A DNA stretch of 38,534 nt from an uncultured Alphaproteobacteria bacterium (GTDB lineage: Bacteria > Pseudomonadota > Alphaproteobacteria > Caulobacterales > Caulobacteraceae), in NCBI GenBank assembly GCA_903860975.1, contig CAIOSI010000012.1:1-38534 (forward strand), written 5' to 3'. This document shows, one piece after another, positions 24,357-32,896 of the stretch (the first letter of the stretch is position 1; the number at the start of each line of letters is the position of its first letter). Both the position numbers and the translations under genes were made by a program. Under the pieces are notes generated by a model. It was not told the DNA's origin and did no database searches. It was given only the letters and a program-made list of their open reading frames with translations.

Positions 24357-25265
24357 GACGGCGGCGGCACCCAGCAACACGCCATCGACGGTTTTCCCAT
24401 AGGCCGACTGAGCGGTGTCGTGATAGCGCGTGCGCGTCTCTGCGACGGATCCAGTGAAACGCGGGTCCTGCGGACGGGGCTTTCCATCGATATAAGCCGC
24501 GACATCCCAGGCCTGCTGGTTGGTCAGCGTACCCGGGTGATCCTGGGGCATGTTGGCCGCGATGAAACCGGCGGCGTTTTGCAGGTCACCCATGCCGGCA
24601 CCCCAATTGTAAGACCGTGGGCCCCAGAGCGGGGGAAAGATCACCTGGCCCTCGGACCGCTGTCCATTTCCATCGGCGCCATGGCACCGCGCGCAGGTCG
24701 CCACGAAAACCGCCTGGCCGCGCCCATAGTCCGCTGGCGAGGGGGGTTTGGGCAGTTTCTGGTAGCCCTGGCCGGTCAGCTTGACGCCGTGCGGCGCGCC
24801 GGTCGCAAGGAAAGCGGCGTAGCTTTCGACCGCCACCAGCACCCGATCTCCAGCCGGTGGGGCCTTGCCGTTCATGCTGTATTTGAAGCACTCCTGCACC
24901 CGCTCGGCGAAGGTGTTCACATGCCCGTTCTTGGTCCTGAACTGCGGGTAGAGACCGTAGGCGGCCCAGAGCGGTGCAGCGTTGGCGCGCCGACCGGCGT
25001 CCAGATGGCAGTTCGAGCACTTCAGATCGTTGCCAACGAAATCAGGCGCGGCATTACCGGTATCGGTGAAGATTGACCGACCAAGCGCCACTTCCTCCCC
25101 GAGCGGCCCCGCGGGGATTGCCGTCTCAGGCGGCGGAGCAAACGCCTTTTGGGCGCCAGCGATCGGTTTTGATGCAGCCGGCATAAGCGTCCGAACGCCG
25201 AAGCCTAGGCTAAAACCGATCGCGCATAGCAGGATGGCGAGGAGGGTGAACAGCTGCCTGGTCAT
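24348..25265 (-). CDS. Dihaem cytochrome c, TsdA-like (thiosulfate dehydrogenase family)
   Basis: 305 residues with an N-terminal signal/anchor (LFTLLAILLCAIGFSLGFG). There are two haem motifs: CSNCH in LKCSNCHLDAGRRANAAPLW (about residues 83-87) and CARCH in FVATCARCHGADGNG (about 191-195). The N-terminal haem domain follows TsdA: NCHLDAGxxxxAAP, YGLYPQFRTKNGHVNTFAER and ECFKYSMNGK, where the Cys could be the unusual axial haem ligand known from TsdA. TsdA couples two thiosulfates to tetrathionate (or the reverse) in the periplasm. The second domain has Met candidates (NMPQDHPGTLT). It follows the DsrE gene by six bases, so the two form an operon. Confidence 0.8.
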   Translation of the reverse strand: MTRQLFTLLAILLCAIGFSLGFGVRTLMPAASKPIAGAQKAFAPPPETAIPAGPLGEEVALGRSIFTDTGNAAPDFVGNDLKCSNCHLDAGRRANAAPLWAAYGLYPQFRTKNGHVNTFAERVQECFKYSMNGKAPPAGDRVLVAVESYAAFLATGAPHGVKLTGQGYQKLPKPPSPADYGRGQAVFVATCARCHGADGNGQRSEGQVIFPPLWGPRSYNWGAGMGDLQNAAGFIAANMPQDHPGTLTNQQAWDVAAYIDGKPRPQDPRFTGSVAETRTRYHDTAQSAYGKTVDGVLLGAAAVVR

Positions 25266-25271
25266 GGCCGG

Positions 25272-25745
25272 TCAGGGATGGATGTAGACGTAACCGAGCC
25301 CCTGCAGCCGGGCGATTTCCGCCACGCCGCTTGGGACGATATCCTCATCCTTGACGCCGTAGAGGTCCTGCGGCCGCAAACCCATAGCCTTCATGGTATT
25401 GCGGCAGAGCATGAAACGGACGCCTTTGGCGCGCAGCTTGTCGAGGCTGGCGGCGAGTGCAGCATCGGTCTTGGCCATCTGGAACAGCTTCACGCCGCTG
25501 GCGAAGCTTACCACGCCGATCTCCACCTTGCCGTCGGTCGCCTCGATGTGCGCCGCCAGATGCCGCATCAAGCGCTCGAAATAGGCGTGGTCATCGGGGC
25601 CGCCGCTATCGTTTTGGTAGACCACTTTCTGAACGGCGTAGTAGCCGGAAGGAACCGGTGCCGTCATGGGGTCGACGGCCGGGGCAGCGAACGCCAGGAC
25701 TGGCGCGAGGCCAAGCGCGAGGACCAACACAAGCAGGCGCATCAT
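25272..25745 (-). CDS. DsrE-family protein with signal peptide
   Basis: About 157 residues from ATG 25745 (MMRLLVLVLALGLAPVLAFA, a clear signal peptide). The DsrE fold follows: KVEIGVVSFASGVKLFQ, LDKLRAKGVRFMLCRNTMKA with the conserved Cys, and EDIVPSGVAEIARLQGLGYV. The CRNTM context is typical of DsrE-like periplasmic sulfur-handling proteins encoded next to cytochromes. SD GGAAGG lies upstream of the start; the frame continues open to 26030, but that extension is arginine/proline-rich and not supported. It is probably involved in carrying or sensing sulfane sulfur with the TsdA-like cytochrome. Confidence 0.82.
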   Translation of the reverse strand: MMRLLVLVLALGLAPVLAFAAPAVDPMTAPVPSGYYAVQKVVYQNDSGGPDDHAYFERLMRHLAAHIEATDGKVEIGVVSFASGVKLFQMAKTDAALAASLDKLRAKGVRFMLCRNTMKAMGLRPQDLYGVKDEDIVPSGVAEIARLQGLGYVYIHP

Positions 25746-26153
25746 GATCGGAGCCTTCCAGAGACGCACGGGCGCGATTCCCAACATGCTATCAGCGATG
25801 GGGCGCGGCGCCACACTTGGCAGGCGCCTCGCCAAGGGCCCACAGCGCCGAGCCGGCGCGATCGGGTGGGGATTTTGCCCGCAAGTGCAATCTGGACCCG
25901 GGCCGCGTGCCTGGCGAGCGGCGTGGTGGTGAAGGGTTTGAGGTCGTTGCTTTGCGCCAAGCCAAGGCGTTCGCCGCCAAGTCCGATCTTTCGGGCGAAA
26001 GGCGAGGTTTCGAAGAAAGAACAGTTTCATGGCCTTCCACTGAAGGTCCAGACTGGCGTCTAGTCTAGGGCGCAGACAGCCAGGACGTCGGCAAAGGGGA
26101 TCGAAATCAGCCAGCTAACCTTTGATGCAGCGGCCACAAAGGCGCTCGAGGCC
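25746..26153. other. Intergenic region without a recognisable gene
   Basis: About 400 bases between the divergent dsrE-like and methyltransferase genes. The open frames here are arginine/proline-rich and match no family. It should hold promoters for both genes, but I see no convincing boxes. Coding similarity of the methyltransferase seems to begin before 26154 (see that entry). Confidence 0.5.
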
Positions 26154-26894
26154 ATGTATTTGACACCCGACGTGGTCGCCCAGCGCGGGCGGGTCCTGGA
26201 CCTTCTCGCGCCGCAGATGGGTGAGCGCGTCCTTGATGTCGGCGTCGGGCCAGGTCTGCTGGCGGTGGACCTTTCGCGACTTGTGGGAGAGACCGGGAAC
26301 GTCCTGGGCCTGGACTTGTCCCCCGCAATGGTCGCCGCAGCCTCCGCCAGACTGGCGGCTTTTCCTCAGTCGGAAGTCAGGCTGGGCGATGCGACGCGCC
26401 TGGAGGTGGCGGACGCGGCGTTCGACGCGGCGGTGTCGACCCAGGTCTACGAATATGTCGCTGACATGCCGCGAGCTCTGAGCCAATTGCATCGGGCGCT
26501 GCGGCCTGGTGGCCGGGCCCTGATCCTCGATACGGACTGGCGCAGCCTCGTGTGGCACGCCTTGGATCAAGGCCGCATGGACAAGGTTCTCGCCTGCTGG
26601 GACGCCCACCTGGCCGACCCGCATCTGCCGGCGAAGCTTGGGCCAATGTTGCGCAAGGCCGGTTTTGAGATCCGGCGGGTCGAAATCATTGCGATGTTCT
26701 CGCCGCGCTGGCAGCCCGTGAGTTACGCCGCCGGCATCATCCGCTCGATCCGCAATTTCGCGCAAGCCAATGGCAAGAGGTTCGGTCTGACATCCGATGA
26801 TTTGGAGGGTTGGTGGGCGGAGCAGGAAGAGCTGATCGCCGCAGATGAATTCTTCTTCAGCGTCAATCGCTATGCCTTCTTGGCGACGCGATGA
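26154..26894 (+). CDS. Class I SAM-dependent methyltransferase
   Basis: At least 246 residues. Motif I is VLDVGVGPGLLAVDLSRLVG (about residues 25-44); motif II is VLGLDLSPAMVAAASARL; then VRLGDATRLEVADAAFDAAV and LHRALRPGGRALILDTDWRS. The C-terminal part with WWAEQEELIAADEFFFSVNR is like UbiE/arsenite-methyltransferase relatives acting on small molecules. The same frame upstream reads LTFDAAATKALEA with no ATG, GTG or TTG before a stop at 26061, and relatives usually start further upstream. So the true start is unclear (a rare ATC at 26100 is one idea) or the 5' end is damaged. Confidence 0.82.
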   Translation: MYLTPDVVAQRGRVLDLLAPQMGERVLDVGVGPGLLAVDLSRLVGETGNVLGLDLSPAMVAAASARLAAFPQSEVRLGDATRLEVADAAFDAAVSTQVYEYVADMPRALSQLHRALRPGGRALILDTDWRSLVWHALDQGRMDKVLACWDAHLADPHLPAKLGPMLRKAGFEIRRVEIIAMFSPRWQPVSYAAGIIRSIRNFAQANGKRFGLTSDDLEGWWAEQEELIAADEFFFSVNRYAFLATR

Positions 26895-26977
26895 ACCGCG
26901 GCCCGTCTCAGCCCTTGCTTTCGCCTGATCCCGAACCCAAGTCCGCGCCCGACGACCTGCGCCATGCGTGCGATCCC

Positions 26978-27436
26978 TCACCAAGTCAGAATGTTGAGGC
27001 CCGCGACGTCCTGAAAGTCCGCAGAATTCTGCGTCACTAGAGTGGCCTGGTGAACAAGCGCTTGAGCCGCGATCCTGCGATCGAGGAGCTTGCGCCGGGA
27101 ATAGCCAACAGCCTCCACGATCAATCGGTAGGCGTCGGCCGCAGCATCATCAAAAGTCAGAACCGGGAGCGCGCGCAATATCGCGTCGAGCCTTGGCCTT
27201 CTTACGCCGACCTGTGACGGGTCACGATAGACGCCTGCCTCAAGCTCTGCTGTGCTGATTATCGACAGCAGAATGGAGCCATCAAGACGAGAAACGCGTT
27301 CTGGGACCTGAGCGTCACCATCGCGACGGCGGATGACTTCGTTGCTGTCGGCGATCGGGCTGGCCTGGGCCTTGCCGAGACGCGATCTGTTCGCCGCATT
27401 TGGAATAAGTCCTGCAGCCCCGTCGACCTTGGCCAT
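26978..27436 (-). CDS. PIN-domain protein without a clear antitoxin
   Basis: About 153 residues from ATG 27436. The PIN core: PIADSNEVIRRRDGDAQV (family DTNAVIALRDGD; Thr changed to Ser, Asp kept), LLSIISTAELEAGVYRDP, KLLDRRIAAQALVHQATLVT and QNSADFQDVAGLNILTW. The acidic residues are present, so activity is possible. The first 30 residues are not part of the usual domain and may be a relic of an upstream antitoxin; no intact antitoxin gene is present. It is divergent from the large NRPS gene with about 70 bases between the starts. Confidence 0.7.
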   Translation of the reverse strand: MAKVDGAAGLIPNAANRSRLGKAQASPIADSNEVIRRRDGDAQVPERVSRLDGSILLSIISTAELEAGVYRDPSQVGVRRPRLDAILRALPVLTFDDAAADAYRLIVEAVGYSRRKLLDRRIAAQALVHQATLVTQNSADFQDVAGLNILTW

Positions 27437-27507
27437 ATCCACAGTATGAAGGGGCTCAGACTTACGGCTTGTCTTGTGGCCGCCAATCGAGATCGGGTCC
27501 GGAAACT

Positions 27508-30500
27508 GTGGGACAGACGTTACTTCAAGACATTTTTTCCCAAACCTCTTCGCGGCACCCAAACCGGGTCGCCTTGGACATTCCCCCTGGCCCAGGCCGA
27601 CCCGAACGAGAACAACTGACCTATGCTCAGCTGGACGCCCGTTCCGATGCCTTCGCCGCCGCGGTTGATGAGGGTGAGCCTGACCGCATCGTCGCTATCC
27701 TCCTGCCTCGCGACTCCTCCGATCTCTACGCTGCCCAACTTGGGGTGTTGAAGGCCGGCGCAGCCTTCGCCTGCATGGATCCGACCTTTCCTGACGCGCA
27801 TTTGGCTGACGTGCTCGCCGACGCCGGCGTTGTGGCGCTGATCACCAATGGTGTTGGACACGCACGCTGCGCAGCGACCGGCGCCAATCTTCCACGACTC
27901 ATCGATACTGAGCGACTGGCCCCTGCCCGTTCGTCCTGGGCTGCGCCTCGGCCGTCTGAGACCGATCTGGCCTATGTGATTTACACCTCTGGCACGACTG
28001 GGAAACCGAAAGGTGTGCTGATCGAGCACCGCTCTGTCGTCAATCTTGTGGCCGGAGATTTGCACTACTTCGGGCTCACCGCTGATGACCGCGTCGCCCA
28101 ATGTTCATCGCCGGCCTATGATTCCTCTATCGAAGAGACCTGGTTGGCCTTCGCAGCCGGCGCTGCGCTTGTCTTGCTCGACGACCACACTTTAAGGCTT
28201 GGCCCTGACCTGACGCCGTGGCTCGCCCATGAGCGGATATCGGTGCTCTGTCCAACGCCGACACTTCTGCGAATGACCGGCTGTCTTGAGCCGAAGGCGT
28301 CGCTGCCCGACCTTTGGCTGTTGTACGTCGGGGGTGAAGCCCTACCCCGCGACCTGGCTAATCGATGGTCGACGGGCCTTTGGATGGAAAATGGCTACGG
28401 ACCCACCGAATGTACGGTCACCGTGGTGCGAGGCCGTATTCGCCCTGGCGAGCCCGTCACGATCGGTGCGCCAATTTCTGGCGCCCAAGCGCACGTCCTG
28501 ACCGATGAGCTCAAGCCCGTCTTAGATGGCGAGACCGGCGAGTTGTGCATTTCCGGCGCACCGCTGGCCCGCGGCTATCACAATCGCGCCGAGTTGAGTT
28601 CGCAGCGATTTGTCGATCACCCCGAGTTGGGTCGAATCTATCGAACCGGTGATCTGGTTCGTCGCGCCGAAAATGGCGCTCTAGAGCACTTGGGACGCAT
28701 CGACGCCCAGGTGAAACTCAGAGGCTACCGGGTCGAATTGGGCGCGATCGAGGCAGTTTTGGTCGACTGCCCGGAAGTTGTGGCGGCCGCTTGCACCATT
28801 CAGGGCGAAGGATCGGCCCAGGTTCTGGTCGCCCACATTGTGCCGCAAACACTGGCCTCGCCCCCGGTCATCGAAGAGCTCAAAGACCGGCTTCGCCTGA
28901 CCCTGCCGCCCTACATGACCCCCGCCCGCTTCGCCTTTCGAGCCGCACTGCCAACGACGGTGGGGGGAAAACTCGATCGATCTGCATTGCCCCAGATCGC
29001 GGCCGGCGCGCGCCCACAAGCCCGTCGCGTTGTGGGACCGAGCAACGCCAATGAGCGTCGCATCCTTGCAGCCTTCCGCCGTGAGTTGGGGCACACAGAG
29101 GACATTTCTGTCCACGATGATTTCTTCACCGACCTTGGCGGAGACTCGTTAGCCGCCGTCGGTGTGGTTGCAGATCTAAGGGACACCGGGGCCCCTCAAG
29201 AGGAGCCCGGCCTTGGGATCACGATTACCGTCAGCGATCTCTACGAATGGCGGACGGCCGCTCGCCTTGTGGCCCATGTTTCGCCGGACCGCGAGGTGTC
29301 GGCTCCGCGCAAAATCGCAATGCGCCCAAAGAGCGGCCCGATTGCCTCCACCTTGGTGCAAGCCTCGTGGATCGGTCTTGAATGGGTCGTCGGCAGTGCG
29401 GTCTTTTGGAGCTTAGCCCGACCCTCTTTGTCGATGCTTCGGACCTCCGCCGGCCTTTGGCCGGCTGCCATTTTGGCCTCGGCGACGGCGGTCTTGGGGG
29501 TGTTGGCCTATTTGCCCGTCAGCCTGGCGATCGCGGTCATTCTCAAAAAACTGCTGATAGGCCGCTACAGGCCGATGTCCACGCCTGCTTGGGGCAATTT
29601 TTTCACCCGCCATTGGATCGTTTGTAGCGCCTCGCGCCTGATCCCATGGGCGATGCTTGAGGGCACGCCGCTCGCAAGTGTTGCGCTTCGGGCCCTGGGC
29701 GCGAAGGTGGGAAAGCGTGTTCACGTTCATCGGGGTGTGAATTTCACCACCGGCGGCTGGGATCTGCTCACCATCGGTGATGACGTAACGCTGGCTCAGG
29801 ACGCCGCTATTCGGCTGACGGACTACGAAGACGGCCAACTGATCGTTGGCGCCGTGACGATCGGCGATGGCGCGACCGTCGACGTCCGCGCCGGGCTGGG
29901 CCCCAACGCAACGATTGAGGCGGGCGGATATCTCGCGGCCCTGTCCAACCTTGCCTCAGGCGAAACCGTCCAGACCCACGAAAAGTGGGATGGTGTCCCT
30001 GCATCTGCGGTTGGAGCTGCGCCGGGGTTGGTTGGTGTCACGCGCGGTCGCGCTATGGATCCGCTCGCCTATGGCGCGCTCGCACTTGCAGCCAACATGT
30101 TGGGTCTGCTGGCTTTTGCGGTCTCGCCCTTGCTTCTGCTCCTGGCGGAAGGGATGGCGCTTTCCAAGGGCACCGCTCACCTTCTGGCCTGGCTAGAGGC
30201 ACCGAGGCTTACCGTGATGGGATTGGCAGATCTCTGCGCGGCTTCAGCCTTGGCCTTGGCCATATCCCTGGCGCTGATGGCGGCCACGGTGCGACTTATG
30301 GGCAAGAGCCGACCGGGGGTGGTTCATCAGTTTAGCCTTGAAGCGCTGCAAATCTGGACGAAAACCCGGCTGGTGTTCTCAGCTGGGCGATGGTTGAGCG
30401 GCTCAATGGCCTGGCCGTGGTGGCTTCGCGCCGCAGGCATGAGGCTGGGGCCGGGCTGCGAAATCAGCACCATTATCGACGTCCTTCCGGAGACCGTCAG

Positions 30501-31461
30501 CATCGGCGCGGAGAGCTTCTTCGCAGACGGTATTTATTTTTGCGCGCCGCATCGACATCGAGGCACGATTACGGTGGCCAACACTCGTCTTGGGACGGGC
30601 ACATTTCTGGGCAATCACGCCCTGATCCCGGCTGGCCACGACTGGCCTGACGGCCTGTTCCTGGGCGTGTCCACTGTCGCAGACCCGCAACTCGCCGTAG
30701 CCGCCCCCGCATGGTTTGGGCATCCGCCCCTGGAATTGCCACAACGCGAAGTCGTGGCGTCTGACCGGCGCCTGACCCATGATCCAGGGCCACTTCGGTT
30801 CGCAACCCGCCTGTTCTGGGAGGCTTTGCGTTTCACGCTTCCCTCGGTTCCGCTTCTTCTCTCCTGTGCTTGGTACGAGGCGATGCGTTTGGCGAGTTCG
30901 CAGGTCGGTCTCTTCACTCAAGCTGTGGTGATCGCGCCGCTTTTGACGGCGATTGACGCAGTGAGCGTCTGCCTTCTGATCGTCGCCCTTAAGTGGCTGC
31001 TGTTAGGCCGGATGAAGCCTGGCCAACATGCCTTTTGGTCCTGCTGGTGCGGACGTTGGGATTTCGTCTTCATGGCCTGGAGCCTGTTGGCTTCGCCCTG
31101 GCTGGCCGGACTTGAAGGCAGTCTCATGCTCAATGGCTTCCTGCGGCTTACCGGCGTGAAAATTGGCAAACGCGTCCTGCTGGGGCGCGGCTTCTCCCAG
31201 GTTGTTGATCCTGACATGCTGAGCTTCGGCGACGAGGCGACAGCCAGCTGCAATATTCAGGCGCACAGTTTTGAAGATCGAATTCTCAAACTCGATCACA
31301 TCGAATTTGGCCGGGCCTCATCGGTCGGTGACAAGGCCCTGGTCTTTTATGGCGCAACGATTGGCGAAGGCACCTTGGTCGAGCCTCACAGTGTGGTCAT
31401 GAAGCGGGACCATCTGAAGCCCTATGGGCGTTACTCAGGATGCCCTGTCCGGCCGGTCTAG
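27508..31461 (+). CDS. Pls/PosA-family single-module NRPS (poly-amino-acid synthetase type)
   Basis: About 1317 residues. The adenylation domain (1-500) has A3 YVIYTSGTTGKPKGV (156-170), A5 NGYGPTE, A7 IYRTGDLV, A8 RIDAQVKLRGYRVELGAIE and A10 GGKLDRSAL. The thiolation domain follows with DLGGDSLAAV (Ser 547). There is no condensation or thioesterase domain. Instead come six membrane segments in three pairs (about 618-684, 850-930, 1108-1167), each pair followed by a left-handed-beta-helix-like acyltransferase domain (about 730-830, 975-1077, 1211-1317). This is the architecture of Streptomyces Pls (1319 residues), which polymerises lysine into epsilon-poly-L-lysine at the membrane. Hand alignment to GrsA gives a pocket code of about D-S-E-C-Y-G-G-V-T-K; the Glu could hold a basic side chain. 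GTG 27508 with GGA nearby is my start; TTG 27469 is possible. The substrate is not proven. Confidence 0.88.
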   Translation: MGQTLLQDIFSQTSSRHPNRVALDIPPGPGRPEREQLTYAQLDARSDAFAAAVDEGEPDRIVAILLPRDSSDLYAAQLGVLKAGAAFACMDPTFPDAHLADVLADAGVVALITNGVGHARCAATGANLPRLIDTERLAPARSSWAAPRPSETDLAYVIYTSGTTGKPKGVLIEHRSVVNLVAGDLHYFGLTADDRVAQCSSPAYDSSIEETWLAFAAGAALVLLDDHTLRLGPDLTPWLAHERISVLCPTPTLLRMTGCLEPKASLPDLWLLYVGGEALPRDLANRWSTGLWMENGYGPTECTVTVVRGRIRPGEPVTIGAPISGAQAHVLTDELKPVLDGETGELCISGAPLARGYHNRAELSSQRFVDHPELGRIYRTGDLVRRAENGALEHLGRIDAQVKLRGYRVELGAIEAVLVDCPEVVAAACTIQGEGSAQVLVAHIVPQTLASPPVIEELKDRLRLTLPPYMTPARFAFRAALPTTVGGKLDRSALPQIAAGARPQARRVVGPSNANERRILAAFRRELGHTEDISVHDDFFTDLGGDSLAAVGVVADLRDTGAPQEEPGLGITITVSDLYEWRTAARLVAHVSPDREVSAPRKIAMRPKSGPIASTLVQASWIGLEWVVGSAVFWSLARPSLSMLRTSAGLWPAAILASATAVLGVLAYLPVSLAIAVILKKLLIGRYRPMSTPAWGNFFTRHWIVCSASRLIPWAMLEGTPLASVALRALGAKVGKRVHVHRGVNFTTGGWDLLTIGDDVTLAQDAAIRLTDYEDGQLIVGAVTIGDGATVDVRAGLGPNATIEAGGYLAALSNLASGETVQTHEKWDGVPASAVGAAPGLVGVTRGRAMDPLAYGALALAANMLGLLAFAVSPLLLLLAEGMALSKGTAHLLAWLEAPRLTVMGLADLCAASALALAISLALMAATVRLMGKSRPGVVHQFSLEALQIWTKTRLVFSAGRWLSGSMAWPWWLRAAGMRLGPGCEISTIIDVLPETVSIGAESFFADGIYFCAPHRHRGTITVANTRLGTGTFLGNHALIPAGHDWPDGLFLGVSTVADPQLAVAAPAWFGHPPLELPQREVVASDRRLTHDPGPLRFATRLFWEALRFTLPSVPLLLSCAWYEAMRLASSQVGLFTQAVVIAPLLTAIDAVSVCLLIVALKWLLLGRMKPGQHAFWSCWCGRWDFVFMAWSLLASPWLAGLEGSLMLNGFLRLTGVKIGKRVLLGRGFSQVVDPDMLSFGDEATASCNIQAHSFEDRILKLDHIEFGRASSVGDKALVFYGATIGEGTLVEPHSVVMKRDHLKPYGRYSGCPVRPV

Positions 31462-31827
31462 ACCCACAGGGGATGCAACCTCCTGGGTTCGGATTAAAGA
31501 CGACGTTCCAGAAACCTGACACGCGTGCAAACCAGGCGCTGGGGACTTACGAAGTCGACTTTTGGCACCGCCGGCACCCAAGGCTCCCATCGTCGGTCTG
31601 CCGGCGCGTTTGAGTTGGATTGAAGAAGGCCATTGCTCATCAGGGATCGACGCAAACCAATTGAGTTGCCCGCCGGGCGGCCACCGACAGGCCGCGACGC
31701 GGACCAAGCCTGTTCTGTCCATACATCTGTCTGATTGTCCAATGCGGCTTGACGCCGTGGGCGCTTTCGCAAAGGTGGTCGCAAGCGAAGGCGCTTTGGG
31801 CGCTGGCGACGACGGCGGACGGCAAGC
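31462..31827. other. Intergenic region without a recognisable gene
   Basis: About 365 bases between the NRPS and the LacI gene. The open frames match nothing. A weak hairpin just after the NRPS stop (ACCCA at about 31462 with TGGGT at about 31483) might help termination, but there is no T-run. No copy of the TGACAGCGCTATCA-type palindrome was found here. Confidence 0.45.
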
Positions 31828-32832
31828 ATGCGATCCACCATCAAGGATGTATCCGCAATCGCACAGGTCTCCACCAAGACCGTGTCGAGGGTGCTCAACA
31901 AGGAGCGCTATGTCTCAGTGGAGACAAGGCAAAGGGTCGAGCGGGCTGTGGCCCAACTCAACTTTCGCCCAAGCGCTGCAGCGCGAACCTTGGCCGGCAA
32001 GCGCAGCTATCAGATCGCGCTGATCTACGACAACCACAGCCCTCACTATATCCACCAGATTCAGACCGGTGTCTGGGCGCGGTGTATTGAAGAAGGTGTG
32101 CGCCTGCTGGCCCAGCCGAGCGACGCGGCCTCGACGCAACTGGCCGACGAGATCGGTGGACTGATCGATCAAACGCAGGTGGACGGCGTCATTCTGTCCT
32201 CGCCGGTCACCGACTCAAGCGCCGCTTTGGACGAACTGGAACGGCGAGGCATCCCCTATGTGCGGATCTCGCCGGGGACCGAGCACGGCCGCAGTTCGTC
32301 CGTCTCAATGGATGATGTTCAGGCGGCTGACGATATGACCAGCCATCTGATTGCGCTGGGTCATCGCCGTATCGGCTTCATCATCGGCCACACCAACCAC
32401 ACGGCCAGCGATCTTCGCCTGTTCGGCTATCGCCGGGCGCTCGACCGGGCCGGTCTAAACTTCGAACCAAAATACGTGCGTCAAGGCCAGTTCGACTTCG
32501 CCTCAGGCGAGGCCGCCGCCGACCGTTTGCTCGACCTACCCAATCCGCCGACCGCGATCTTCGCCAGCAATGACGACATGGCCGCTGGCGTCCTGACCGT
32601 CGCCCACCGTCGAGGGATGTCGCTGCCGCGCGATCTTTCCGTCGCGGGCTTCGATGACACCGCATTGGCCAGCCAACTTTGGCCGCCCCTGACGACGGTT
32701 CGTCAGCCAACGCGCGACCTCGCCTATGCCGCGACCGAGCTTCTCTTCGAAGACCAGGAAGACCCCGTGCATCGCCGTCTTGCCCACGAGCTCGTGCTAC
32801 GCGCCTCAACAGCAGCGCCGCGCCCGGATTGA
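31828..32832 (+). CDS. LacI-family transcriptional regulator
   Basis: 334 residues. The N-terminal LacI helix-turn-helix is STIKDVSAIAQVSTKTVSRV, then LNKERYVSVETRQRVERA, and the hinge helix RPSAAARTLAGKRSYQIALI. The ligand domain follows with GVILSSPVTDS, IGFIIGHTNH, AIFASNDDMAAGVL, LSVAGFDDTALASQLWPPLT. LacI proteins of this kind repress transport and catabolic genes until a sugar binds. It is the first gene of the carbohydrate locus, followed 64 bases later by the aldo-keto reductase. Three palindromes of the form TGACAGCGCTATCA in the locus are its likely targets. Confidence 0.94.
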   Translation: MRSTIKDVSAIAQVSTKTVSRVLNKERYVSVETRQRVERAVAQLNFRPSAAARTLAGKRSYQIALIYDNHSPHYIHQIQTGVWARCIEEGVRLLAQPSDAASTQLADEIGGLIDQTQVDGVILSSPVTDSSAALDELERRGIPYVRISPGTEHGRSSSVSMDDVQAADDMTSHLIALGHRRIGFIIGHTNHTASDLRLFGYRRALDRAGLNFEPKYVRQGQFDFASGEAAADRLLDLPNPPTAIFASNDDMAAGVLTVAHRRGMSLPRDLSVAGFDDTALASQLWPPLTTVRQPTRDLAYAATELLFEDQEDPVHRRLAHELVLRASTAAPRPD

Positions 32833-32896
32833 GCGTCAAGGGCGCGCGCCAGGCGGCCCGGCGCGACCATTGTCAGCACGTGGGGGGCTGGCTAGT

